A DNA stretch of 64,000 bases from Microcoleus sp. FACHB-831 (lineage in GTDB: Bacteria > Cyanobacteriota > Cyanobacteriia > Cyanobacteriales > FACHB-T130). The notes beneath the pieces were generated by a model, which was given only the letters and a program-made list of their open reading frames with translations, ran no database searches and was not told the DNA's origin. The stretch lies in NCBI RefSeq assembly GCF_014695585.1, contig NZ_JACJON010000084.1, positions 1-64,000 of the forward strand. Direction: 5' to 3'. Shown here piece by piece: positions 17,561-29,470 of this stretch. A program made the translations under genes and the position numbers. Numbering within the stretch: the first letter of the stretch is position 1; each line of letters begins with the position of its first letter.

Positions 17561-17804
17561 CGAGGGCAGAAAAAAGAATTTTCTTTTGCTCCCTTCCCAC
17601 TAGAAGAATTCCTATTAACGAACAGCGAAGAAAGAAACAAGAAGAAATAGGTAATCTTGTAGTCAGAAGGGAGTAGTCTTGCTTTTGCTTTTAGGCGAGC
17701 GGATATGCTATCAGCTTGGGAAACAAACCTTCTTGGCTGGCTAGGTGGTCAAAATTACCTTTAAGCAAGTAGTAAGGTGGGGATTACCCACCTTAATTTA
17801 GTCT

Positions 17805-18599
17805 TTATGCAGCTTCTAGACTTTTAGCAGTGCTATGCTCATTTAAATCAGCGATTTCAGGTTTTTCATCAGACATTTCTGGCGATACGCCATCCTGAAC
17901 TAATGACTGAGTTTGCCCACCTTTCTGGATGAGATTGCTGACCATTGCTAGTAGAGCATTCGTCTTGCGTACCCGCCAATCGTCTGTAACTTGCACCACA
18001 GCCGCAGCCGGGAGACGACGCTCTAGAGCCTCGTAAAGATAAGCAGCATGGCGGGTTTCGTCTTGTCCAACGCTTAGAAGTGCTTTTTTGAGGCTGGCGC
18101 TATTTGGCTCATCTTCTGGCAAGACGTTAGCCATACGCACGAAGTCTTTGCTGGCGTCGAGTTCCAGAATGTATGTGCTGGCAAAAAATACAATCCAGTC
18201 AATGTTTTCTGGTTTGAAACTTTCTGGCGAGTAACCTTCAAAATAGGCTTGAAAGAAAGGGCTGCGGCGGTTAGCTTGAGTTTTTTCCTTTGGCTGGTTT
18301 TCCGCAAGCTTTTTGAAGTCTATGACTTGCTTGTTTAGTCGCTTGAGAGCTTGAGCAAAAATTTGACCGTGACGGCGTTCGTCGGCTGCATGGCGGTCGA
18401 GTTTCTCGGCTAACCAAGTATCGCCTTCTTTGGCTGCGCGATCGCGCAGTGTTTCTAGAAAGGGAACTGAACCCGATTCTGCTAGTTGAAATCCTGCAAG
18501 GAGGTTTGGTCGTGTCAAAGGGTCCCGTATTTGCCTAGCGGTGAGGTAAGCGCCAGCACCTGAGCCAGCTAGGTGCAACAGGTATGTAAAGAAGTTCAT
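17805..18599 (-). CDS. Ferritin-like di-iron protein
   Basis: A 264-residue protein of long helices with the carboxylate/histidine pattern of a di-iron four-helix bundle: LAGFQLAESGSVPFLE, then AADERRHGQIFAQALK (an ExxH pair), and on the second half FFASTYILELDASKDFVRMA and VGQDETRHAAYLYEALERR (again ExxH). Such proteins store iron, scavenge oxygen species or catalyse oxygenation; the substrate cannot be deduced. The C-terminal 40 residues are low complexity. It is a single gene, and the ferritin-like superfamily assignment seems firm. Confidence 0.75.
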   Translation of the reverse strand: MNFFTYLLHLAGSGAGAYLTARQIRDPLTRPNLLAGFQLAESGSVPFLETLRDRAAKEGDTWLAEKLDRHAADERRHGQIFAQALKRLNKQVIDFKKLAENQPKEKTQANRRSPFFQAYFEGYSPESFKPENIDWIVFFASTYILELDASKDFVRMANVLPEDEPNSASLKKALLSVGQDETRHAAYLYEALERRLPAAAVVQVTDDWRVRKTNALLAMVSNLIQKGGQTQSLVQDGVSPEMSDEKPEIADLNEHSTAKSLEAA

Positions 18600-18861
18600 A
18601 AATAGATTTGCTGTCAGTTTGGGTTAGCCATTCTCGGCTGCTATTCTAACGCTCTTTTTTTGTAAAGGGCTTGTGGGTTGAATGACAGAAGGCGTGTATT
18701 AGCCACATTTCCTCCTAAAGGTGAGGAGTTAGTTTATACCTTATGGAAGATACTGGTGCCATGCAATCAACTTGGCTTTCTTTGGTGTCAAGTATATATA
18801 AAAATAATATTGAGCCAAAGAGCGATCGCTCTACATATTTATAAAAATCAGGAACTCTACC
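18600..18861. other. Intergenic, no gene
   Basis: About 260 bp before the small acidic gene. A short open frame across this stretch (18678-18881) overlaps that gene's start and has no recognisable protein character. Confidence 0.5.
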
Positions 18862-19065
18862 ATGCTGCCAGAAAAAGATAATACAGCTCAGCCGAATCCA
18901 GCCATTGCGGAAGATAATCAGCCATCAACATCACCTGCATCCGCGCCAGAACTTCCCCCTCAACAGGAAAAAGAACTAATAGCGAAGGCTGAAAGGTTGC
19001 TTAAGGAGTTTAACGATCGACATAAGGATGAAGATGATTCGATGGACATTATTCAAAAAATTTGA
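18862..19065 (+). CDS. Small acidic protein of unknown function
   Basis: A 67-residue protein. The first 30 residues are Pro/Asn/Ser-rich and probably disordered (NPAIAEDNQPSTSPASAPEL). The rest is a charged helix (EKELIAKAERLLKEFNDRHK) with an acidic end. AGGAA lies 10 bp before the ATG and supports translation. No domain is recognised. It could be an adaptor or regulator, but nothing in the sequence says so. Confidence 0.55.
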   Translation: MLPEKDNTAQPNPAIAEDNQPSTSPASAPELPPQQEKELIAKAERLLKEFNDRHKDEDDSMDIIQKI

Positions 19066-19104
19066 TTGGTAGTAAATAAAGGGGTTACACCGCTGCATCT
19101 ACTA

Positions 19105-20121
19105 TTAATTTTGCCTTTTTTCCTTCCACCAACGCGCAAAAATTTCCAATCCTTGCTCGACACTAATACGGGGTTGATAACCTAATTCTTCTCTCGCCGC
19201 CGTTATATCTAGCGTTTGATTTTTAGCCAACAATTCCACTGTAAAACGAGTTATTAGTGGTTCTCTACCCAAGAAAATTGTTTGCGATGCCAGTTCCATT
19301 GCTGCTGCTATCCAATAGGCAAGGTTATATGGAATATGTCTAATTTTAAAAGGATATTCAAGTTTAGTGAACAGCATTTTAAAGAAGGTAGCCACATAGA
19401 TCGGCTCCCCGTTCGTGATGTTAAATGTTCTGCCAAGCAGATTATCTGGGGCGTTTTGGCACAGCAGCAAAGCATCAACTACATTGTCGATATAAGTGAC
19501 ATCAACAAACGCTTTCCCCTCATTAATTAGCGGGATGCTAGCGTGTTTGTTCAGTCCACCGACAGCAACGCTTGCTCGGAGCATTCTAGGCAGAAGATTT
19601 GTGTCACCAGGGCCAAAAATGGCTCGCGGTCTGATAGCGATCGCAGGTAAACCGAGTCTGTAGGCGGCGTTTATTTCTTTTTCGGCTAGTTGTTTAGTTT
19701 TAGCGTAAGCGTTGGCTGGCTTTGAGGGGAATGGCGTATTTTCTGAAATATTCAGACGATGGCAAAAATCAAAATAAACGCTAGAACTTGAAACGTGAAT
19801 TAGCCGTTTTACTTTATGAGTTTGACAGCCTTGGATGATGTTGCGCGTTCCCAATACATTGGCATTATAAAAATCTTGATATTTACCCCAAGGAGATAAT
19901 AAACCGCCACAATGAAATACATAATCTTTTCCCTTGCAAGCTTCAATTATGGCACTGGAATCTTTTAAATCAATTGGTAAGAATTGTAATCCTTTAGATT
20001 CGAGTTTTTGACCGATGATGCGATTTCTTCCTAATACGGTGACATCATATTCCAATGCTTTCAGCCTCAAGGCTAAGTGCTTCCCTAAAAATCCCGTGCC
20101 ACCTGTAACTATAATTTTCAT
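19105..20121 (-). CDS. NAD-dependent epimerase/dehydratase (extended SDR)
   Basis: A 338-residue extended short-chain dehydrogenase: the Rossmann motif GGTGFLG at 7-13, VFHCGGLLSPWG, a catalytic serine in HVSSSSVYFD, the YxxxK pair in ANAYAKTKQLAE, and downstream IRPRAIFGPGDTNLLPR and DVTYIDNVVDALLL. Such enzymes act on sugar nucleotides or steroid-like alcohols (this resembles 3-beta-HSD-type members). The substrate is not assignable. It is separated from the giant CHAT gene by a 430-bp gap. Confidence 0.8.
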   Translation of the reverse strand: MKIIVTGGTGFLGKHLALRLKALEYDVTVLGRNRIIGQKLESKGLQFLPIDLKDSSAIIEACKGKDYVFHCGGLLSPWGKYQDFYNANVLGTRNIIQGCQTHKVKRLIHVSSSSVYFDFCHRLNISENTPFPSKPANAYAKTKQLAEKEINAAYRLGLPAIAIRPRAIFGPGDTNLLPRMLRASVAVGGLNKHASIPLINEGKAFVDVTYIDNVVDALLLCQNAPDNLLGRTFNITNGEPIYVATFFKMLFTKLEYPFKIRHIPYNLAYWIAAAMELASQTIFLGREPLITRFTVELLAKNQTLDITAAREELGYQPRISVEQGLEIFARWWKEKRQN

Positions 20122-20549
20122 TCTTGATGTTTCATTTTATTTAAAGTAATTATAAAACTTGAACTTTATTTGTTGTTAAAGATGTTTTTATAAAAATTAT
20201 CAAAATAAGGTATTTTCTCTAAGATTAATGTGAATCAACTTATTTTTTAATAAGGCAAAAAGTGGCTGTTTGTTCCTATATCATAAAGTTAATAGCGCAC
20301 GATATTAAGCCTAAACAATGGCAAATTAGATGTGTAATAGCCTGTAATCTTAAGTATTTTATGGGTGTGAAATTCGCTTTAACGTGTAGAAAATAACTTT
20401 TAAAGTTAGATTGTAGCTTATATCACACTAGCTAGCGGGAGAATATATCATATAAACGTGCCGAACGCTAGACGTTTTGGAAGCGATCGCGTAATTTGAG
20501 ATAGCGTTGTAAAATTCAGTGTTTATACAGGGAATTAACGCATCTACCC
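20122..20549. other. AT-rich upstream region of the CHAT gene
   Basis: About 430 bp, very AT-rich, with a HIP1 site near 20484. It is shared by the divergent SDR gene and the giant exoprotein gene and probably has promoters for both. No strong inverted repeat or gene was recognised. Confidence 0.5.
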
Positions 20550-23500
20550 ATGAAAGCTGCATCAAAACGCCAAAGTTTCTACAAAGTCATACTTCCTGCA
20601 ACAGGCGCAATTTATTGCTTAAGCAACGCTTACAGCACAACGCCCGCAGTTGCTCAATCAATTATCGCAGCACCTGACGGCACTGCCACCCTTGTCACCC
20701 CTAATGGCAACCGCATCGATATCAGTGGGGGAACACTTTCCGGAAACGGGGGAAATCTGTTTCACAGCTTTGGGCAGTTTGGCTTAAAAGAAGGTGAAAT
20801 TGCTAATTTTCTCTCTAATCCTGCAATTCAAAATATCTTAGCGCGGGTCGTTAATGGTCATCCCTGCATTATTAATGGCTTAATTCAAGTAACTGGAGGT
20901 AACTCCAACTTATTCCTAGCCAACCCAGCGGGAATCGTCTTTGGTGGTGGCGCTAGGCTGAACGTACCCGCCGCTTTTACCGCCACCACAGCTAATGGCA
21001 TTGGCATTGGCACAGGTTGGTTTAATGCTTCTGGCAACAATAATTATGCTGCACTTGTAGGAACGCCTAGCGCCTTTGCCTTCACAATGAATCAGCCAGG
21101 GGCAATTATCAACAGCGGCGATTTAGCAGTAAAAGAAGGACAAAGCTTAGTCTTATTAGGCGGAACCGTAGTAAATAGCGGCAAACTTTCTGCACCTGGG
21201 GGTCAACTATTAGTTTCTGCAATGCCAGGCGAAAGCGTGTTACGCATTTCTCAACCGGGACATTTGTTGAGTTTAGAAGTAGAAAAACCCAATTCCTGGA
21301 CATTGCCAATATTATCCTTACCGCAACTGCTAACAGGCGGGGGTGCGACTAATGCAAACACCCTACAAGCAAACAGCGACGGCACGGTTCAGCTAATAGG
21401 TTCGGGCATAAAAGTAGAAGCCGGAGATGCAGTAATTGTTAACAGTTCATCCCACGCTGGCACAGCAACCATTACAGCTGTCCGCAATTTGGCATTAGTA
21501 GAAAGCCAGGTTTCTACCACCGGGGATATGAACTTGGTTGCAGCGAATACTGTGCAAATTCGCGATAGTGTCGCGCAGCCATTTTCAGCTACATCGGGGG
21601 GAAATCTCTACGTTCAGGGCAATCAGGCGATTGATATTCTAGCGCTAAATCATCTAGCTAAAGGCACGCCGTTTCAGAGTGGTGGCGCTATGACATTTGT
21701 CAGCAATGGCAATATCTCAGGAGATTCGCACTTTGCCAGCGTTGGGCCATTCTCAATGCTTAATTTAGCAGGCGGGCCGGGTAATTTTATCAGTTGGTAT
21801 GACCCGATTATCAGTTCTGAGAGCGATGTGTCCTTGGGAGATTACACCGGGGCATCTTTGAAAATAGAAACGCTAGGCAGCATTACTGCTGGGAATATTA
21901 CTATCACTACGCCAGATACAACGCTGAGCGGTACCGACCCAGATATTGCTATTTTGACTAGCAGCCCCGCCTTAATTTTGCGGGCGGGAGTGGCTAAGTT
22001 GGTAAATCCAGTTTCTACGCCGATTGTCAATGCTGGGGGAACGGATATTAAGACACTTACCTACAACGCCACGAACCTCGGTGTGCTTAATGGAACCACT
22101 AACAGCAAAGCCACAAGCATCAATGATTCTGGTCAGGTGGTTGGTGCATCATATAATACTAACCTCGACCGCCAGGCTTTCCTCTACAGTAATGGCACGA
22201 TGAACGGCATCGGCACTTTGCCTGGGGATACTTACAGCCAAGCCACAGCCATCAATAGCAATAGTGCTGGCCAGATACAGATAGCTGGTTATTCTGGTGG
22301 CAAAGTCGAACGCGCTTTCCTTTACAGTGACGGCGCGATGACCAACCTGGGCACGCTGGTTGGGGGTACTGGTGGTTACAGCCAAGCTTATGGCCTAAAT
22401 AGTGTCGGCCAGGTGGTTGGTGAATCAACTGGCACTGGGCCTAATAGCCCCCGCGCATTTATCTACAGCGGCGGGACGATGAAAGACTTGGGGGCTTTGC
22501 CTGGGGGCACTTATAGCAGAGCCTATGGCATCAATGATTCCGGTCAAATTGTCGGTCGATCGAGTAGTCCTGGAGGCGATCGCGCTTATATCTATAGCAA
22601 TGGCACAATGCAAGACTTGGGGACTTTGCCTGGGGGCACTTTCAGCTTTGCCTATGCCATAAATAAGTCGGGTCAAGCGGCTGGGATTTCAGGCAGCACG
22701 GGGGGCGATCGCGCTGTCCTCTACAGTAACGGTACGATAACTAACCTGGGCGTCTTACCTGGAGACGTTAAGAGCGGTGCTTCAGGCCTCAATAATCTTG
22801 GTGAAGTAGTTGGCGAATCGCGTGACGCCAGCGGCAACCCCGGTCGTGCTGTCCTCTACAGCAACGGCACGATAACCGACCTCAACTTGTTAGTTAAGCC
22901 AGGATCGGGGTTGGATAAGTTGACCAACGCACAAGTTATCAACGATCAACACCAAATCGCCGGAACTGCAATGATAGGGGGTCAATTTAGAGCCTTCCGC
23001 GCTGACCGCGTTACGACGCCGGGAGGTGGCATTACTGTCGGCAATATCTCAACCGCTGGCGGGCCAGTAATTCTGCAAGCACCAAAAATTAACGTCATTG
23101 GCTCATCAATTGCGTCGAATGGGGGTGCGATTAACATTGATGGCCCACTGTTACTCAATAGCACTACGGGTGCTGTCAACGTTAACTCTGGGGGTGGGAG
23201 CATCGCCTTCAATCAGTCGGTGAATGGCGCTCAAAATTTGAGTGTAGATGCTGGAACGGGGAATATCGACTTTAAGGGTGCGGTAGGCGATACTGCTGCT
23301 TTAGCCAGTTTGAATATTAACAGCGGTAAAGAGATTAATGTAGGAAGCATCAATGCAACTGGCGCGGTGGGTATAAAAATCAGTGGCAACATTCAGACGG
23401 GCGATGTTAGAAGTAATGGCCTCAGTCTCTCCAGCAGCGGGGGTACGGTTACTATCCCCGGCAATATTACCAGTACTGGGGGAGCGCTACTTTTTCAAGG

Positions 23501-26500
23501 GCTTCAGATTAATATTACTAGCTCATCGATTGTCTCCAATGGAGGTGCAATAACTTTCGATGGCGCAACACAGCTAGCGAGCAGCACGGGTGCTGTCAAT
23601 ATTAATTCAGGCGATGGTGATATCAGCTTCAAAAGCACTCTAGATGGCAAACAAGATTTGACCTTAAGCTCTGGTAAAGGCAATATCACCTTTAATGGGG
23701 CGGTAGGTAGTATCAATCCTTTAGACGACTTTATTGTTAGCGAGTCTAAGGACTTCTTTGCAGGAATATTTAATGCAACTGGCACGGTAGGCGTAAAAGC
23801 GAGCGGCAATATTCAGGCGGGCGATATTAGCAGCGATGGCCTTATTTTTGCCAGCAGCGGTGGTGAAATTAATCTCCCTGGCAATATTTTCAGCTTAGGC
23901 GGGCCGTTACTTTTTCAAGGTACGAAGATTAATATTAATACCTCATCGATTGTCTCGAATGGAGGCGCGATCGCTTTCGATGGCCCGACTTTTCTCAATA
24001 GCAGTTCTGGTGCTGTCAACATCAGTTCAGGAGATGGTGATATTGCTTTCAAAAATACATTAGATGGCAATCAAGATTTAAGTTTAAGTGCTGGTACTGG
24101 GAATATCGCTTTTCAAGGAGTAGTTGGTAGCACCAAGGCTTTAGATAACTTGACTGTTAGCAGCGCTAAAGATGTTGGTGCAGCAGACATAACTACTGCT
24201 GGAAAGGTAGAAATCAAAGACAGCGGCAATATTAATACTGGGAATATCTCCGCCAATCTAGGAATTAGTCTTACCAGCACTGATGGCAATATTAATACCG
24301 TCAAGTTAAGTTCTAGCTCCAATCAAGATAGCGCGATCGCACTTTCTAGTCAAAAAGGAAGTGTCAGCAGTGGCGATATTACTTCGGCTGGAAAGGTAGA
24401 AATCACAGACGGGGGCAATATTAATACGGGGAATATATCCGCCAGTCTAGGGATTAGTATGACGAGTGCTGGAGGAAATATTAATACCCGCAACCTAAAC
24501 TCTAGCTCCGGTTCAGATAGCGCGATCGCACTTTCTAGTCAAAAAGGAACTGTGACTGGCGATATCAATTCGGCTGGTAAGGTACAAATAACAGATAGCG
24601 GCAACATTAATACGGGGAATATCTCCGCCAATGAGGAGATTAATCTTAAAAGTACTGGCGGCAGTATTAGTACCATCAACTTAACCTCTAATTCCAATCT
24701 AGATAGCGCGATCGCACTTTCTAGTCAAAAAGGAACTGTGACTGGCGATATCAATTCGGCTGGGAAGGTGGAAATAACAGACATTGGCAATATTAATACG
24801 GGCAATATATCCGCCAGTCTAGGGATTAGTCTTACCAGCACTGAGGGGAATATTAATACCATCAACCTCAAATCTAGCTCCGGTTCAGATAGCGCGATCG
24901 CACTTTCTAGTCAAAAAGGAACTGTGACTGGCGATATCAATTCGGCTGGGAAGGTGGAAATAACAGACATTGGCAATATTAATAGCGGTAATATTGCCGC
25001 AAATGGGGGGATTAATCTTAAAAGTACTGACGGCAATATCAATACCCGCAACCTCAACTCTAGCTCCAGTCAGGATAGTGGAGCAGCGATCGCACTTTCT
25101 AGTGAAAAAGGAAGTGTCACCAGTGGCGATATTACTTCAACGGGAAACTTATCAGGCGGGGATATAAATGTTATTGGTAAGCTGGGAATTACAACAGGAC
25201 AGATCGACTCAAGCCAGACGGGTGTCGCGCCTGCTGATGCCGAAGGTAAAGCAGGTAATGTTACTCTCAAATCGGACAAAAATATTGTAGTTGGCTACAT
25301 TAATGCCCAAGGTGGAAGTGTTGGCACTGGAGGTAAAGTTGACATTACAACGGCGGAATTTTTCCAGGCTAACTCCACGTTAACAGACCAAAATGGAGTA
25401 GAAGCAAGCATTTCTACCGCCGGGGGTAAGGAAGGCGGCGAGATTTTTATTCGACATGGAGGTAAAGGAACTACTCCATTCCAAGTGCAAATGAGCGATC
25501 GCTCAACTACCCCACCTAACGGTACTGTTGGTGCTATTACCAGCGGTAGTGAGAGAAAAATCTCGAATCAATCATTCGAGCATAGCTATACTCTGGGCAA
25601 TATTCACATCATTACTGAATCCACACCAACGCCGTCACCAACGCCGTCACCAACGCCGTCACCGTCACCAACGCCGTCACCGTCACCAACGCCGAATGGA
25701 GCTTTACCCCCGTCCGCACGACCGATCGTACAGCCTACAGCACAGCCGTTGCCAACTGTAACCGTTCGACTGTCGGACGATCCCATCTTAAAGGTGGAGA
25801 AAGATATGTCTGATAGCGATCGCAGCCCAGAAGCAGAACAGTCCGACGCACCTTCAGAGGATAATCGCTCCTTTAGCGCTAACGCACCTACAGCACTACA
25901 GCCGCGATCGCTACCGCCTAATTCCAGTAAAACATCTGTCACCTTACCTGACGCAGAATTAGACTCCCTAGTAGCTGCAATGGAGGAGCCGCTTACCCGT
26001 CAGTTTGAGCAACACGCTGGTAAAACTCCTAGTACTCGCATTGCTACTCTGGCAACAGTTCAATCTAGCTTGAGCAGAATTCAAACAGTAACGGAAATAA
26101 AACCAGCGATCGTCTATATAGTTTTTGCTCCTGCAACGACCGCATCGAGATCGGCTTCTAAGAGTTTAATGAGATCTGCTTTGCCTAACACTGTTTCTTC
26201 TATGTTTGGCGAAGAAGCAAATTTTCCAGAACTAGCATCGAATCAGAGAGCGATCGCGCAATCCACAATCAAAGCGAAGCGTCCAAATAGAGACAACGAA
26301 AACCTGGAATTAGTAATAGTAACTTCGAGTGGCAGACCGATTCGCAAACAGGTGCCAGTCACGCGCCAGGAAGTCCTTAAAGCCGCTAACCAATTACGCA
26401 GTGAAATAACCAAAATCAGCAGAAAAGACAACTACCTCACGAGTTCTCGAAAACTCTATAAATGGCTCATAGAACCGATAGAAGCTGATTTAAACAGCCT

Positions 26501-27332
26501 CAATATCCAGAATCTTGTTTTTGTTATGGACAGCGGCTTGCGTTCTCTTCCCATCGCGGCTCTCCACGACGGTCAAAAGTTCTTAGTAGAGAAATATAGC
26601 GTCGGTTTGATGCCCAGCCTGAGCTTAACCGATACAACTTATGTCGATATTAAGAAGGCTGCTGTTCTGGCTATGGGAGCTAGTGTATTTCCAGCAGCGC
26701 AACGCCAAAAACCCTTACCCGCCGTTCCCATCGAGTTAGCAACTATTACCGAGGAACTGCGGCAAGGTAAATTCTTCCTCAACGAAGCTTTCACCTTGGA
26801 AAATTTAAAGGCGCAACGCCAGCAAAAACCAGCCCAGATCGTCCATTTAGCTACTCACGGTGAATTTAATTCAGGGGCGATTAGCCAATCTTACATACAA
26901 CTATGGGATACCAAGCTGCGATTAGACCAAATCCGCCAGCTTGGTTTGCACAACCCCCCTGTAGAGTTATTGGTGTTGAGTGCGTGTCGCTCGGCTTTGG
27001 GTAATGAAGATGCAGAGTTGGGCTTTGCTGGTTTGGCTGTACAGGCGGGGGTAAAGTCGGCGATCGCTAGTTTGTGGTACGTCAGCGATGAAGGTACTTT
27101 TGGCCTAATGACAGATTTTTACCAAAAATTGCAGAAAGCTCCCATTAAAGCAGAGGCGTTACGACAAGCCCAAGTGGCGATGCTCAAAGGAGAGGTACGT
27201 CTGCAAAAAGGCTATCTTGTCACCTCTAGCGGCAATGTGCTACTCTCACCGGAACTAGCGAAGTTAGGCAACAAAGATCTGTCGCATCCTTACTATTGGG
27301 CGGCTTTCACGATGATTGGCAATCCTTGGTAA
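20550..27332 (+). CDS. Giant TPS-type exoprotein with HAF repeats and C-terminal CHAT protease domain
   Basis: A 2260-residue exported protein. Residues 1-36 are a signal peptide ending near VAQS. About 40-180 is the filamentous-haemagglutinin-type secretion (TPS) domain (LFHSFGQFGLKEGEIANFLS, LFLANPAGIVFGGGARLNVP). About 500-815 holds repeated HAF units of the form DLGTLPGGTFSFAYAIN. About 837-1205 has three 140-residue beta-helix units (starting near 837, 976, 1117). About 1213-1530 has five tight 62-residue units. A Pro/Thr/Ser linker (PTPSPTP) follows at about 1690-1716. The end is a CHAT caspase-like domain with H2103 (HLATHG) and C2146 (SACRSALG). TPS proteins are secreted by an outer-membrane TpsB; none is in the window. 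The cleavage target is unknown. HAF units between head and CHAT tail look unusual. Confidence 0.8.
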   Translation: MKAASKRQSFYKVILPATGAIYCLSNAYSTTPAVAQSIIAAPDGTATLVTPNGNRIDISGGTLSGNGGNLFHSFGQFGLKEGEIANFLSNPAIQNILARVVNGHPCIINGLIQVTGGNSNLFLANPAGIVFGGGARLNVPAAFTATTANGIGIGTGWFNASGNNNYAALVGTPSAFAFTMNQPGAIINSGDLAVKEGQSLVLLGGTVVNSGKLSAPGGQLLVSAMPGESVLRISQPGHLLSLEVEKPNSWTLPILSLPQLLTGGGATNANTLQANSDGTVQLIGSGIKVEAGDAVIVNSSSHAGTATITAVRNLALVESQVSTTGDMNLVAANTVQIRDSVAQPFSATSGGNLYVQGNQAIDILALNHLAKGTPFQSGGAMTFVSNGNISGDSHFASVGPFSMLNLAGGPGNFISWYDPIISSESDVSLGDYTGASLKIETLGSITAGNITITTPDTTLSGTDPDIAILTSSPALILRAGVAKLVNPVSTPIVNAGGTDIKTLTYNATNLGVLNGTTNSKATSINDSGQVVGASYNTNLDRQAFLYSNGTMNGIGTLPGDTYSQATAINSNSAGQIQIAGYSGGKVERAFLYSDGAMTNLGTLVGGTGGYSQAYGLNSVGQVVGESTGTGPNSPRAFIYSGGTMKDLGALPGGTYSRAYGINDSGQIVGRSSSPGGDRAYIYSNGTMQDLGTLPGGTFSFAYAINKSGQAAGISGSTGGDRAVLYSNGTITNLGVLPGDVKSGASGLNNLGEVVGESRDASGNPGRAVLYSNGTITDLNLLVKPGSGLDKLTNAQVINDQHQIAGTAMIGGQFRAFRADRVTTPGGGITVGNISTAGGPVILQAPKINVIGSSIASNGGAINIDGPLLLNSTTGAVNVNSGGGSIAFNQSVNGAQNLSVDAGTGNIDFKGAVGDTAALASLNINSGKEINVGSINATGAVGIKISGNIQTGDVRSNGLSLSSSGGTVTIPGNITSTGGALLFQGLQINITSSSIVSNGGAITFDGATQLASSTGAVNINSGDGDISFKSTLDGKQDLTLSSGKGNITFNGAVGSINPLDDFIVSESKDFFAGIFNATGTVGVKASGNIQAGDISSDGLIFASSGGEINLPGNIFSLGGPLLFQGTKININTSSIVSNGGAIAFDGPTFLNSSSGAVNISSGDGDIAFKNTLDGNQDLSLSAGTGNIAFQGVVGSTKALDNLTVSSAKDVGAADITTAGKVEIKDSGNINTGNISANLGISLTSTDGNINTVKLSSSSNQDSAIALSSQKGSVSSGDITSAGKVEITDGGNINTGNISASLGISMTSAGGNINTRNLNSSSGSDSAIALSSQKGTVTGDINSAGKVQITDSGNINTGNISANEEINLKSTGGSISTINLTSNSNLDSAIALSSQKGTVTGDINSAGKVEITDIGNINTGNISASLGISLTSTEGNINTINLKSSSGSDSAIALSSQKGTVTGDINSAGKVEITDIGNINSGNIAANGGINLKSTDGNINTRNLNSSSSQDSGAAIALSSEKGSVTSGDITSTGNLSGGDINVIGKLGITTGQIDSSQTGVAPADAEGKAGNVTLKSDKNIVVGYINAQGGSVGTGGKVDITTAEFFQANSTLTDQNGVEASISTAGGKEGGEIFIRHGGKGTTPFQVQMSDRSTTPPNGTVGAITSGSERKISNQSFEHSYTLGNIHIITESTPTPSPTPSPTPSPSPTPSPSPTPNGALPPSARPIVQPTAQPLPTVTVRLSDDPILKVEKDMSDSDRSPEAEQSDAPSEDNRSFSANAPTALQPRSLPPNSSKTSVTLPDAELDSLVAAMEEPLTRQFEQHAGKTPSTRIATLATVQSSLSRIQTVTEIKPAIVYIVFAPATTASRSASKSLMRSALPNTVSSMFGEEANFPELASNQRAIAQSTIKAKRPNRDNENLELVIVTSSGRPIRKQVPVTRQEVLKAANQLRSEITKISRKDNYLTSSRKLYKWLIEPIEADLNSLNIQNLVFVMDSGLRSLPIAALHDGQKFLVEKYSVGLMPSLSLTDTTYVDIKKAAVLAMGASVFPAAQRQKPLPAVPIELATITEELRQGKFFLNEAFTLENLKAQRQQKPAQIVHLATHGEFNSGAISQSYIQLWDTKLRLDQIRQLGLHNPPVELLVLSACRSALGNEDAELGFAGLAVQAGVKSAIASLWYVSDEGTFGLMTDFYQKLQKAPIKAEALRQAQVAMLKGEVRLQKGYLVTSSGNVLLSPELAKLGNKDLSHPYYWAAFTMIGNPW
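24190..25150 (+). repeat. 186-189-bp direct repeats inside the giant exoprotein gene
   Basis: The block GATAGCGCGATCGCACTTTC starts at 24327, 24516, 24702 and 24888, and a variant (GATAGTGGAGCAGCGATCGC) at 25074, so spacing is 189, 186, 186, 186 bp, with the nearby text nearly identical. Each carries a HIP1-type octamer. It encodes the 62-residue repeats and indicates recent duplication by slippage or recombination. Confidence 0.85.
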
Positions 27333-27372
27333 AAGTAAAAAGGCAAAAGAAGGAATTTTTTCTTTTTACTTG
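27331..27372. terminator. AT-rich hairpin after the CHAT gene
   Basis: AAAAGTAAAAAGG on the left pairs loosely with CTTTTTACTT on the right around GCAAAAGAAGGAATTTTTT. It shares the AAAAAGGCAAAAGAA-GAATTTTT text with the hairpin at 9222-9280. Confidence 0.45.
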
Positions 27373-27535
27373 AAGGTATTTGACTTACAAAGGTCAAACC
27401 TTAACTTTTCTGGAGCTTATTTGGTTTTTGGGGAGCGATCGCCCAAACTAAGCGATCGCTGCGAAATTATATCCAACTCGCGAAATCACCCAAGCCTCTC
27501 TTGCTCAAATCGGGCGGAAATCCCCCATTTTAGCC

Positions 27536-29276
<1,741 letters not shown>

Positions 29277-29353
29277 TTTGTTGTCCGTTGGGTGTTGCTG
29301 AATGCGATCGCCTAACGAGAGCTTATCGCCGTCTCTACAATAAAAATTGATTA

Positions 29354-29386
29354 AAGCGGCTTGTCCAAAGGGCAGGCTGCTTTTTT
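29354..29386 (+). terminator. Intrinsic terminator of groEL2
   Basis: AAGCGGCTTGTCC (29354-29366) and GGGCAGGCTGCTT (29370-29382) form a 13-bp stem with wobbles around AAA, followed by TTTTTT. The position, 78 bp after the stop, and the T-run make this the strongest terminator in the window. Confidence 0.85.
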
Positions 29387-29470
29387 AGTAGCGATCGCTG
29401 GCTACCTTCATTGCCTTAGCCTTGTCCTAAGATTAGGATTGCAAATATCACCCACCGTTTATAGAACCTT

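Noticed and set aside
18678-18881. 67-codon frame before the small acidic gene
   Set aside because: It has no domain, no ribosome site and overlaps a better-supported small gene in another frame.
24190-25150. Possible CRISPR-like array
   Set aside because: Repeat units are 186-189 bp, coding and in frame, with no spacers.
25604-25942. Gly/Asp-repeat frame on the minus strand at the CHAT gene's proline linker
   Set aside because: It is the reverse of the PTPSP-coding repeat and has no independent signal.
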